Source of the DNA: JAIBJN01 sp963838795
GTDB lineage: Bacteria > Actinomycetota > Thermoleophilia > Gaiellales > Gaiellaceae
Length of the DNA: 64,000 nucleotides
NCBI GenBank assembly: GCA_963838795.1
Contig: CAWISL010000001.1
Span: forward strand, 372,001 to 436,000
Reading direction: 5' to 3'
Shown here: one piece after another, positions 9,097 to 16,505 of the stretch
Position numbering within the stretch: position 1 is the stretch's first letter
Layout of the letters: the number at the start of each line of letters is the position of its first letter
Program-made: the position numbers and the translations under genes
The notes under the pieces: model-generated
What the model saw: the letters and a program-made list of their open reading frames with translations, nothing else
Database searches by the model: none
What the model was told of the DNA's origin: nothing

Positions 9097-9235
9097 CGCT
9101 GGCTTGCGGCCGGTGATTATGCGGCACGACCCGGGGCTTGCCGCAAGCCGCAGGCGCGGAATAGAGTTTGAGGTGGAGAGGAGCGGGAGACGCCGTTTCC
9201 CTTTGCGGACGGTCTCCGGGCCGCTGGCTTGCGGC
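9097..9235. repeat. 14-bp direct repeats flanking the RAE-like palindrome
   Basis: CGCTGGCTTGCGGC occurs at 9097-9110 and again at 9222-9235, 125 bases apart, with the palindrome between them. All three copies share the core GGCTTGC. They may be extra binding sites or old duplications of the element. Confidence 0.5.
9116..9151 (-). promoter_or_regulatory. Monooxygenase promoter with RAE-like palindrome
   Basis: On the minus strand a near-perfect -10, CATAAT (9116-9121), lies 42 bases upstream of the leader ORF. Upstream is the palindrome GGCTTGC-G-GCAAGCC (9135-9149), extended with one mismatch to 19 bp (9133-9151). Its TTGCGG core sits at the -35 position with a 19-base spacer. Its length, symmetry and core resemble the rifamycin-associated element known upstream of actinobacterial rifamycin-resistance genes; the match is from memory and needs comparison with the published consensus. 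Confidence 0.5.
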
Positions 9236-9254
9236 GAAGCGTTACGGTGAACTG

Positions 9255-10148
9255 ATGGGCCTTCCGCGCGAGGTCGCAGTGATCGGCGCCGGCACCATGG
9301 GTGCCGGGATCGCGCGCGTCTTCGCGGAGGGGGGCGCGGCGGTTCGGCTCATGTCGCGGCGTGAATCCAGCCTCGCGGCTGCCCGAGAGCGACTGGGAGA
9401 CCGGCCGGTGCGCCTGACCACTTCCCTCGACGAGGCGCTTGGGGGCGCCGACCTCGTCGTCGAGACGATCGTCGAGGCGGCGGAGCCGAAGCGGGAGGTG
9501 CTCGCACGGGCGGAGGGGCTCGCGGCGCACGACGCGATCCTGACGACGAACACGTCTTCGCTTCCGCTGGCCGCGCTCGCAGGCGCTCTCAGACTGCCCG
9601 AGCGCTTGGCAGGGCTCCATTTTCTCAACCCGCCGGAGCTGGTCGAGCTGGTCGAAGTCGTCGGCGCCGAGCGCACCGCGCCTGAAATTCTCGACGCCCT
9701 CATGCGCTGGATGGAGGAGCTCGGGAAGGCGCCGATCATCGTTCGCCGCGACGTCCCTGGCTTCGTCGCCAACCGACTCCAGTACGCGCTCCTGCGCGAG
9801 GCTTACGCGTTGGTCGACGAGGGCGTCTGCTCGTTCGCCGACGTCGACCGCGCGGTCAGTCACGGCCTCGGCGCCCGCTGGGCGGCGATCGGGCCGTTCG
9901 AGACGATGGACCTCGCCGGGCTCGACGTCCACGCCGCGGTCGCGGCGAATCTCTGGCCGGAGCTCGCAAACGAGACCGAGCCATCGCGGTCGATCGGGCG
10001 CGCTCTCGAGACGGGCGCGCTCGGGGTGAAGAGCGGGCGGGGTCTTCGTGGTGAGTACTCCGCGGCCGCTGCGGCCGCGCTTCGCGACCGGCGCGACCGG
10101 GTCCTGCGTAGTCTCCCCGCGCTTCGTGCGGGCACGGACGAGACTTAG
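9255..10148 (+). CDS. 3-hydroxyacyl-CoA dehydrogenase (3-hydroxybutyryl-CoA dehydrogenase family)
   Basis: A 297-residue NAD-dependent dehydrogenase. The Rossmann motif VIGAGTMGAGIA begins at residue 8, the catalytic region GLHFLNPPELVELVEVV lies near 120, and the C-terminal helical domain contains RDVPGFVANRLQYALLREA. The usual catalytic histidine is that of LHFLNPP. It would oxidise 3-hydroxyacyl-CoA in fatty acid or aromatic degradation. Start chosen at MGLPREV because the Rossmann strand follows directly; longer in-frame extensions read into the palindrome region. It converges on urocanate hydratase with a four-base overlap. Confidence 0.88.
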   Translation: MGLPREVAVIGAGTMGAGIARVFAEGGAAVRLMSRRESSLAAARERLGDRPVRLTTSLDEALGGADLVVETIVEAAEPKREVLARAEGLAAHDAILTTNTSSLPLAALAGALRLPERLAGLHFLNPPELVELVEVVGAERTAPEILDALMRWMEELGKAPIIVRRDVPGFVANRLQYALLREAYALVDEGVCSFADVDRAVSHGLGARWAAIGPFETMDLAGLDVHAAVAANLWPELANETEPSRSIGRALETGALGVKSGRGLRGEYSAAAAAALRDRRDRVLRSLPALRAGTDET

Positions 10149-11794
10149 ATGTCGAGCTCGTGCCGTGCCCCCTCGGCAAGCGCCTCCGGGTAGCCGGCGT
10201 CGGCATAGCGGGCGATGCCGAGCGCGGGATCGGTCCAGAAGACGCGGCGGATCTTTCGCTCCGCAAGCTCGCTCCCGTCGGCGACCACGACCATCCCGGA
10301 GTGGATCGATCGGCCGACGCCGACTCCGCCGCCGTTCCCGATCGCGACCCAGCTGGCCCCCTGCGCCGCGTTCAGGAGCGCCGAGAGGACGGGCCAGTCG
10401 GCGATCGCGTCGCTCCCGTCGATCATCCCCTCGGTCTCCCGGGAAGGGGAGGCGACCGAGGCCGGATCCATGTGATCGCGTCCGAGCGCGAGCGGGCCGC
10501 ACTCTCCCGAGCGGACGAGCTCGTTCAGCGCCACGGCCACGCGGTCGCGATCGCCGAGGCCGAGCCACAAGATGCGTGCGGGCAGGCCCTGGAGCGGGAC
10601 GCGCTCCCGCGCCAGCTCGATCCAGCCGCGCAGCGAGTCGCTGGCGACGACATCCATGACCACGTTCTCGCTCCGCCGCAGGTCCTCGGCGTCGCCGGTG
10701 AGGCAGATCCAACGGAACGGGCCGACCCCGCGGGCGAGGATCGGCCTAACGTACGCCGCCACGAACCCCGGAATCGTGTCGGCGCCTTCCACTCCATGGG
10801 CGGCGGCCTGCGCGCGGATCCCGTTCCCGTACTCGAAGACGATGCTGCCGCGCTCCCGGTAGCGGAGCATCGCCTCCACGTGAGCCCCGAGCGACTCGAA
10901 GACCGCGCGTTGGAACCTCGGGTCACTCGCGTCCGCGCGGCCCGCTTCATCGGCCGTGAAGCCCCGGGGCACGTAGCCGCGAAGCGGGTCGTGGGCGGCG
11001 GTCTGGTCGGTGACGACGTCGAACTCGACTCCGTCCGCGAGCAGGCGCGGCACAACGTCGGCCGCGTTGCCGACGAGGGCGACCGCCACGGGGCCATCCG
11101 GGTCGAAGTGGGCGGCCAGCGCCTCGTCGTAGCCGGCGACGACGTCGACCCAGCCGTCGCGGAGACGGCGCTCTGCCCGGGCGGGGTCCACCTCGACGAC
11201 GAGCGCGCGACCGCCGTTGAGGGCCACCCCGAAAGCCTGAGCGCCACCCATCCCGCCCAGGCCGGCGGTCAGGACGCGTCTGCCCGCCAGGGAGCCGTCG
11301 AAGTGCGACCTGGCGACCGCCCGGAAAGTCTCGTACGTGAACCCGAGGATCCCCTGCGTGCCGATGTAGAACCAGCCCGCCGCCGTCATCTGGCCGAACA
11401 TGGTCAGGCCGGCGTCCTCGAGCCGGCGGAACGAGTCTTCGTCGGACCAGGCCGGCACAACCATCGCCGTCGAGATCAGGACGCGCGGCGCGTCGGGATG
11501 CGTCGGCAGGACGGCGACCTTCTTCCCGGATTGCACGATCAGCGTCTCCTCGGGGCCGAGGCGCTCGAGGGCCGCGACGATCGTGGCGAGCGCCTCCGAC
11601 CCGCGCGCCGCCCGCCCCCGGCCGCCGTAGACAACGAGGGCCGGGGCATCCTCCGCGACGGCCGGGTCGAGGTTGTTCAGGAGGCAGCGCAAGGCGCCTT
11701 CCTGTTCCCAGCCGCGGCAGCGCAACTCGCGTCCGTGCGGAGCGCCGCGGGGGAGCGTCGTGCGCACCGCCTGGATCCTATCCCTCGCACCCAT
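10145..11794 (-). CDS. hutU: Urocanate hydratase
   Basis: A 549-residue enzyme of histidine degradation that adds water to urocanate using tightly bound NAD. The family signatures are clear: FGQMTAAGWFYIGTQGI near residue 130, the NAD-binding GLGGMGGAQAFG near 175, FRWICLTGDAEDL holding the conserved cysteine near 390, and PLALGRDHMDPASVASP. Length matches the family (about 550). No hutH, hutI or hutG is nearby, so the rest of the pathway must be elsewhere. It stands alone between a convergent dehydrogenase and a cyclase remnant. Confidence 0.96.
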   Translation of the reverse strand: MGARDRIQAVRTTLPRGAPHGRELRCRGWEQEGALRCLLNNLDPAVAEDAPALVVYGGRGRAARGSEALATIVAALERLGPEETLIVQSGKKVAVLPTHPDAPRVLISTAMVVPAWSDEDSFRRLEDAGLTMFGQMTAAGWFYIGTQGILGFTYETFRAVARSHFDGSLAGRRVLTAGLGGMGGAQAFGVALNGGRALVVEVDPARAERRLRDGWVDVVAGYDEALAAHFDPDGPVAVALVGNAADVVPRLLADGVEFDVVTDQTAAHDPLRGYVPRGFTADEAGRADASDPRFQRAVFESLGAHVEAMLRYRERGSIVFEYGNGIRAQAAAHGVEGADTIPGFVAAYVRPILARGVGPFRWICLTGDAEDLRRSENVVMDVVASDSLRGWIELARERVPLQGLPARILWLGLGDRDRVAVALNELVRSGECGPLALGRDHMDPASVASPSRETEGMIDGSDAIADWPVLSALLNAAQGASWVAIGNGGGVGVGRSIHSGMVVVADGSELAERKIRRVFWTDPALGIARYADAGYPEALAEGARHELDI

Positions 11795-11853
11795 GATGTC
11801 GCGGGCCCGGGCCAGAGCCTCGAGAGCTCGAGAGCTAGAGATAGCCGCGGGGC

Positions 11854-11946
11854 CTGGGCACGCGGTTCGCGCTCTCCGCGCCCCGCTCGGAAGAGCTCAA
11901 GGGCTTCGACGGCGAGGTCGAGCTCGTCGCGGTCGACTGGCTCTGA
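11854..11946 (+). pseudogene. C-terminal remnant of a class III nucleotide cyclase (tentative)
   Basis: Thirty codons in one frame end in EELKGFDGEVELVAVDW and a stop. This resembles the terminal strand of class III adenylate/guanylate cyclase domains (ELKG...PV.VY.V.W). The frame upstream is closed by stops within 25 bases and no cyclase catalytic residues precede it. It therefore looks like the tail of a deleted gene left between hutU and the next gene. The fragment is short, so the assignment is weak. Confidence 0.35.
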
Positions 11947-12363
11947 CTACTCGTCGCCGTCGGCGGGGGCGTGTTCGTCGAGCCAGGCCTTGGCGACGCG
12001 CTTCGGCGCCCGGGTCAACCACGCCTCGACCACCAGGTCGCGGAGCTCGTCGCGGTCGAGGCGGGCGAGATCCGGGATGCGCAGGAGCACCGCCGGGTAG
12101 CCGTCGAAGTGCGGTGTCGTGAAGAAGACGCCGCGGTCGTCGGCAAGCATGAGCTCCTTCACCCCGAGATCGGCGACGCGAAACATGAGCACGTCGGCGA
12201 GCCGTTCGCCCGTGTCCGGATCGATCGCGTCGGGCCTCCGGCTGCGATGCAGGCAGAAGAGCTTGTCACGCACCGAGTAGGTCGGCCGCCCGTCCTCCGC
12301 CATGTCCTTCGTCGTCCCCGGCATCGCGAGCGCGAGCTCGTCGAGGTCGGCCATCGTCGCCAT
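11947..12363 (-). CDS. MmcQ/YjbR family protein
   Basis: A 138-residue protein of the MmcQ/YjbR family, a small double-wing fold resembling CyaY and DNA-binding proteins. Recognisable parts are the N-terminal LDELALAMPGTTKDMAEDGRPTYSV region and the later DELRDLVVEAWLTRAPKRVA helix. Such proteins are often single genes of unknown role in stress or metabolism. The ATG at 12363 is preferred over an ATG three codons later or a longer N-terminal extension; a weak GGCGGG lies just upstream. Confidence 0.75.
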   Translation of the reverse strand: MATMADLDELALAMPGTTKDMAEDGRPTYSVRDKLFCLHRSRRPDAIDPDTGERLADVLMFRVADLGVKELMLADDRGVFFTTPHFDGYPAVLLRIPDLARLDRDELRDLVVEAWLTRAPKRVAKAWLDEHAPADGDE

Positions 12364-12537
12364 CCCGCCAACTTTGACACGGCATCGGAGCGTTCGCGCC
12401 ACGGCCCGGACGACAACGAACCCGAAGCGGTTCGCAGGGCTCGACTGAGCGATGCCCATCGAGCCGAGCGACGTGGGCCCACCGCCGGGCCGCTTCGGTC
12501 ACGAGGAGATGGCGCGGCCCCCTAGGCCGGGCGCCCG

Positions 12538-13014
12538 TCAGGCGGCCTCGGACGCACGCCGCATGCTCTCGATGTCGATCTTGCTCATCTGCAGCATCGC
12601 TTGCATCGCACGCCCCGCCTTCTCGGGATCCTCGTCGCCGAGCAGCTCGCCCAGGGCGCGCGGAATGATCTGCCACGAGACTCCGAAGCGGTCGGTCAGC
12701 CAGCCGCACGGGCCCGGCTCGCCCCCCTCGGTGAGCTTTTCCCACAGCTCGTCGACCTCCGCCTGGGTCTGGCAGTCGACGAAGAGCGAGATTCCCTGTG
12801 AGAACGAGAACGAGGGCCCGCCGTTGAGCGCGATGAACTCCTGCCCGGCGAGCTCGAATGTCGCGGACATGAGCGACCCTTCGGGCCCCGGACCTCCCGC
12901 TCCGTAGCGGCTCGTGCTCAGGATCTTCGAGTCGTCGAAGATCGAGGAGTAGAAGTCGACTGCCTCTTCGGCTTGGCCGTCGAACGTCAGGAACGTCGTG
13001 ATCTTCTTCTGCAT
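12538..13014 (-). CDS. PhnB-like VOC family protein
   Basis: A 158-residue vicinal-oxygen-chelate fold protein of the 3-demethylubiquinone-methyltransferase-like (PhnB) group. It starts MQKKITTFLTFDGQAEEAVDFY, has FELAGQEFIALNGGPSFSF mid-protein, and GWLTDRFGVSWQIIP near 105, which is diagnostic of the group. Despite the Pfam name these are not ubiquinone methyltransferases; most have no known substrate. The C-terminal tail AMLQMSKIDIESMRRA is typical. The 174 bases between this gene and the MmcQ gene hold no convincing ORF. Confidence 0.85.
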   Translation of the reverse strand: MQKKITTFLTFDGQAEEAVDFYSSIFDDSKILSTSRYGAGGPGPEGSLMSATFELAGQEFIALNGGPSFSFSQGISLFVDCQTQAEVDELWEKLTEGGEPGPCGWLTDRFGVSWQIIPRALGELLGDEDPEKAGRAMQAMLQMSKIDIESMRRASEAA

Positions 13015-13108
13015 ATCTCTGAACTCCCTGGTCGCTTGTATGGAGGACCGCGGATCGACGCAAGATTCATCGGTGACGCCGAACACGCCGCAGTAGCATG
13101 GCCTTCTG

Positions 13109-16100
13109 ATGAGCGCGCCCGCCGTCGTCGCCGGCCGACCGACCGTCCGGATCCGCGGCACGCAGTACCCGGTGCTGCTTCCGACGGTCCGCGACCCGCG
13201 CCTCCACCTCGCGGCGGTGATCATCGCGCTGCAGGTGCTCGGGCAGACGGCGTTCGGGTTCCAGCTCTCAATCGCCCAGATCCTCGTCTCCCTCGTGACG
13301 TGCGCGGTGCTCGAGGTCGCGATCGCCTTCCGGCGCCAGCGCGTGCTCCTGTGGCCTGCGAGCGCCCTGCTCACCGGGAACGGCGTCGCTTTCGTGCTCC
13401 GCGTGCCGGGCACGGAGCACGGCGACTGGTGGAGCATGAACGGATGGTGGATCTTCGCGGGCACCGCGGCGGTCGCGCTGCTCTCGAAGCACCTGATCAC
13501 CTTCCGCGGCCGGCACGTCTTCAACCCCTCCAACTTCGGGCTCGTCCTCTGCTTCCTGCTCCTCGGCTCAGGGCGCGCTGACCCGTTGGATCTCTGGTGG
13601 GGGCCCATGTCGCCCTGGATGGCGCTTGCGCTGGCGATCATCGTCGTCGGCGGGCTGGCCATCCTCTCGCGCCTCCGCCTGCTCGAGATCGCGGTGTTCT
13701 TCTGGATCGCTTTCGCTGCGGGGATCGCCGTGCTCGCCGCCAGCGGTCACGCGATGACGGCCCGCTGGCATCTCGGCCCGGTCACCGGGTGGGAGTTCTG
13801 GCGCGTGCTCGTCTTCTCGCCGGAGATCCTCGTCTTCCTCTTCTTCATGATCACCGACCCGAAGACGACGCCGAGCGGACGGCGCGGGCGCCGAGCCTAC
13901 GCCGTGGGGATCGGGCTCGTCGCCACGCTTCTGATCGCGCCGCAGACGACCGAGTTCGCGACGAAGGTCGCCGTCCTGGCCGCGCTCGCCCTGGCCTGCG
14001 CCGCGCGCCCGGTCGCAGAGGTGGTTGGTAACAGAATCCGCGTCCCCTGGGTAGCGGGTGGCCGTCGCCGAGCGGCTGCCCTGGTGTTGGGGGGAGCGGC
14101 GGCCGTTGCCGGGCTGATCGTCCTCGCCGGGATCCCCGCCCGCACCGACACAGCAGCCGCCAGCTCTCCCTCCCTGCGGGCCGGGGAGCTTCCGGAGATC
14201 GCGGTCGTCCCGTCGGAGGGCGTCTCGACCCAGATCGACAGGGAGACCGCCCTCAGGATCGCCAGCGACCTCGTCACGAACCTGCGGGTCGAGGGCGAAG
14301 CCCTCGCCGAGCGCAACCGGCAGAGGGCGACGGAGGCCGCCGCGGGCGCCCGGCTCGCCGCGCTCTGGGAGCAGATCGACACAGCGGGGCGGGAAATCGC
14401 CGTCCCCGACTACAACGTCGAGCGCGTCGAGCTGACGCTGGAGCCCGGCGACGGGCAGTCGCAGCCACTCGTCGTCGCGAGGCTCTCGGGGACGAAGGCG
14501 CTCCCCACCTACTCGGGCTCGCCCGCGACGGTCGTCTCTGCGGGCGACCCGATGCCCTTCGAAGAGACGCTCGAGCTGGAGCTCCAGGGCGATCGCTATG
14601 TGATCGTCGGTCCGCGCGGCGAGGCTTCGGTCATTCGCGGGACGACGCCCGAGCTCACCGCCTCAGGCCTCGGCGGCGTCCATTTCGCGGACGTCGCCAG
14701 GCACGTCGGGCTCGACTTCCGGCACGGCGCCTTTCGCTTCGAGACCTCGCCCGACCCCGTGGCGATGATGGGCGGCGGCGTCTGCTGGCTCGACTACGAC
14801 GGCGACGGCTGGCTCGACCTCTACGCGGTCAACTCCCACTCCATCGCCGTGGACGTGGCCCGCTGGAAGGAGCGCGGCGGCCTCCCCCGCAATGCGCTCT
14901 ACCGCAATGTCAGAGGCAGGTTTGTCGACGTGAGCCGCGGCTCCGGCGCCGACTTGCAGCTGCGCGGGAACGGGTGCGTCGCGGCCGACTTCGACGGCGA
15001 CGCGCGGACGGACCTCTACGTGACCGCGACCGGCTACGACGCGCTCCTCTGGAACGAGGGCGGCGGCAGGTTCGTCGAAGGCGCGCGCGCCGCGGGAATC
15101 GACACCTACGGCTGGCACACGGGGGCGACCGTCGGCGACGTCAACGGCGACGGCCGCCCGGACCTGTTCGTCGCGGGCTACGCGGACCTCAACGCGCCGG
15201 TTGCGGGCGCGGTCGGGTTCCCCTCGACCTACGCCGGCGTGCGCGACCGCCTCTACCTGAACGTCGGGCTGGACGCAGGCGGGCGGACGCGCTTCCGCGA
15301 GGTGTCGGAGCAGGCTGGGATCGAGACGAGCGCCGTCGACCATGGCCTGGGCGCCGTGTTCACCGACGTGGACGGCGACGGCCGCGTCGATCTCTACGTC
15401 GCCAACGACCTCGATCCGAACCGGCTCTACCTGAATGTCCCGACGGCCGGCGGGCTCGGCTTCCGCCTGGAGGAGCGAGGCGCTGCCGCCGCCGTCGCCG
15501 ACCGGAACGCCGGGATGGGGATCGCAGCCGCGGACGCGAGCGGCGACGGGCGCCCGGACCTGTTCGTAACGAACTCCCATCGCCAGCTGCACGGCGTCTT
15601 CCGAAGCCGCGGCTCCGGGCGGTTCGCAGACGCCCGGCCGGACTTCGCCCCGGCATTCGACACGACGCTTGCGGGCTGGGGCGTCTCCTGGGGAGACCTC
15701 GACCTCGACGGCCGCCTCGACCTGGCCATCGCGAACGGCGCCATCCCGGTCACGGACCTGACGATGGACGCCGAGCCGGTCAAGGTGCTCGGCGGCGATC
15801 AGGAGGTCGCCGACGTGAGCGCCGCGGTGGGCCTGGGCGACGGCCCGCTCGTCAACGGCCGAGGCCTCGCGGCCGCGGACTACGACAACGACGGCGACCT
15901 CGACCTCGCAGTGGGCTCGATTGCCGGCCCGCTCGTGCTCCTGCGGAGCTCGGGCGCCGAGGGCCACTGGCTCGAGGTGCGGCTGCGGTCGTTCTCGCCT
16001 GGCGCCGAGGTCACGGCGGTGCTCCCCGACGGGCGCAGGCTCGTCCGGGAGGTGCAGGCAGGGGGGAGCTACCTTTCGTCCGAAGACCCTCGAGCCCACT

Positions 16101-16213
16101 TCGGCCTCGGCGCGGCGACGAAGCTCCGCGCGCTCGTCGTCCGCTACCCGAGCGGCCGCGAGATCCGGCTCGTGAACGTCCCCGTAGACCGCATCCTCGC
16201 GGTCGGCTCCTAG
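13109..16213 (+). CDS. Fusion of RnfD/NqrB-like membrane domain with CRTAC1-type FG-GAP/ASPIC repeats
   Basis: A 1034-residue protein in one frame. Residues 25-310 are hydrophobic with about eight spans and carry RnfD/NqrB-like features such as LITFRGRHVFNPSNFGLV and FFMITDPKTTPSG. Residues 350-510 form an extracytoplasmic linker. From 515 on there are repeated FG-GAP/VCBS calcium loops (LDYDGDGWLDLY, ADFDGDARTDLY, GDVNGDGRPDLF, TDVDGDGRVDLY, ADYDNDGDLDLA) and a C-terminal ASPIC/UnbV domain (residues 935-1030). This suggests a membrane-anchored surface propeller coupled to an electron-transfer-like module. It precedes dodecin on the opposite strand. Confidence 0.85.
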   Translation: MSAPAVVAGRPTVRIRGTQYPVLLPTVRDPRLHLAAVIIALQVLGQTAFGFQLSIAQILVSLVTCAVLEVAIAFRRQRVLLWPASALLTGNGVAFVLRVPGTEHGDWWSMNGWWIFAGTAAVALLSKHLITFRGRHVFNPSNFGLVLCFLLLGSGRADPLDLWWGPMSPWMALALAIIVVGGLAILSRLRLLEIAVFFWIAFAAGIAVLAASGHAMTARWHLGPVTGWEFWRVLVFSPEILVFLFFMITDPKTTPSGRRGRRAYAVGIGLVATLLIAPQTTEFATKVAVLAALALACAARPVAEVVGNRIRVPWVAGGRRRAAALVLGGAAAVAGLIVLAGIPARTDTAAASSPSLRAGELPEIAVVPSEGVSTQIDRETALRIASDLVTNLRVEGEALAERNRQRATEAAAGARLAALWEQIDTAGREIAVPDYNVERVELTLEPGDGQSQPLVVARLSGTKALPTYSGSPATVVSAGDPMPFEETLELELQGDRYVIVGPRGEASVIRGTTPELTASGLGGVHFADVARHVGLDFRHGAFRFETSPDPVAMMGGGVCWLDYDGDGWLDLYAVNSHSIAVDVARWKERGGLPRNALYRNVRGRFVDVSRGSGADLQLRGNGCVAADFDGDARTDLYVTATGYDALLWNEGGGRFVEGARAAGIDTYGWHTGATVGDVNGDGRPDLFVAGYADLNAPVAGAVGFPSTYAGVRDRLYLNVGLDAGGRTRFREVSEQAGIETSAVDHGLGAVFTDVDGDGRVDLYVANDLDPNRLYLNVPTAGGLGFRLEERGAAAAVADRNAGMGIAAADASGDGRPDLFVTNSHRQLHGVFRSRGSGRFADARPDFAPAFDTTLAGWGVSWGDLDLDGRLDLAIANGAIPVTDLTMDAEPVKVLGGDQEVADVSAAVGLGDGPLVNGRGLAAADYDNDGDLDLAVGSIAGPLVLLRSSGAEGHWLEVRLRSFSPGAEVTAVLPDGRRLVREVQAGGSYLSSEDPRAHFGLGAATKLRALVVRYPSGREIRLVNVPVDRILAVGS

Positions 16214-16216
16214 TAG

Positions 16217-16414
16217 CTACTCGAGGACGAACGTCACCTTCAGGTGGACGTGGAAGTGGACGGTGCCGTCTTCCACGACGAGCTCCTGGCCGTCGACCCA
16301 GGCGCCCCTGATCCCCCGGATCGTCTCCCCTGCCTTGTCGAGCCCTTGCCGGCATGCGTCTTCGAAGCTCTCCGTCGACGTGGCCGTGAGCTCGATGATC
16401 TTTCCTACGGACAT
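16217..16414 (-). CDS. Dodecin
   Basis: A 65-residue dodecin, the small flavin-storing protein that assembles into a dodecamer. MSVGKIIELTATSTESFEDA begins it, GAWVDGQELVVEDG contains the tryptophan that stacks on flavin, and HFHVHLKVTFVLE ends it. Length and motifs match the family closely. Upstream on the minus strand is an AGGAAGGGAGCCAGG region that includes its ribosome site. It lies between the CRTAC1 fusion and a divergent PLP enzyme. Confidence 0.93.
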   Translation of the reverse strand: MSVGKIIELTATSTESFEDACRQGLDKAGETIRGIRGAWVDGQELVVEDGTVHFHVHLKVTFVLE

Positions 16415-16505
16415 CCTGGCTCCCTTCCTCGGGATCAGCGGTGAACTGCCCGGGAGAATAGGCGAGCGGCGAAGATTTCACGCGGCCGCCGCGTCCTGTC
16501 GACGG

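Noticed and set aside
14663..16099. 478-codon minus-strand ORF opposite the CRTAC1 fusion
   Set aside because: Mirror image of the repeated calcium-loop codons in very GC-rich DNA; composition is R/V/E/A-rich with no domain.
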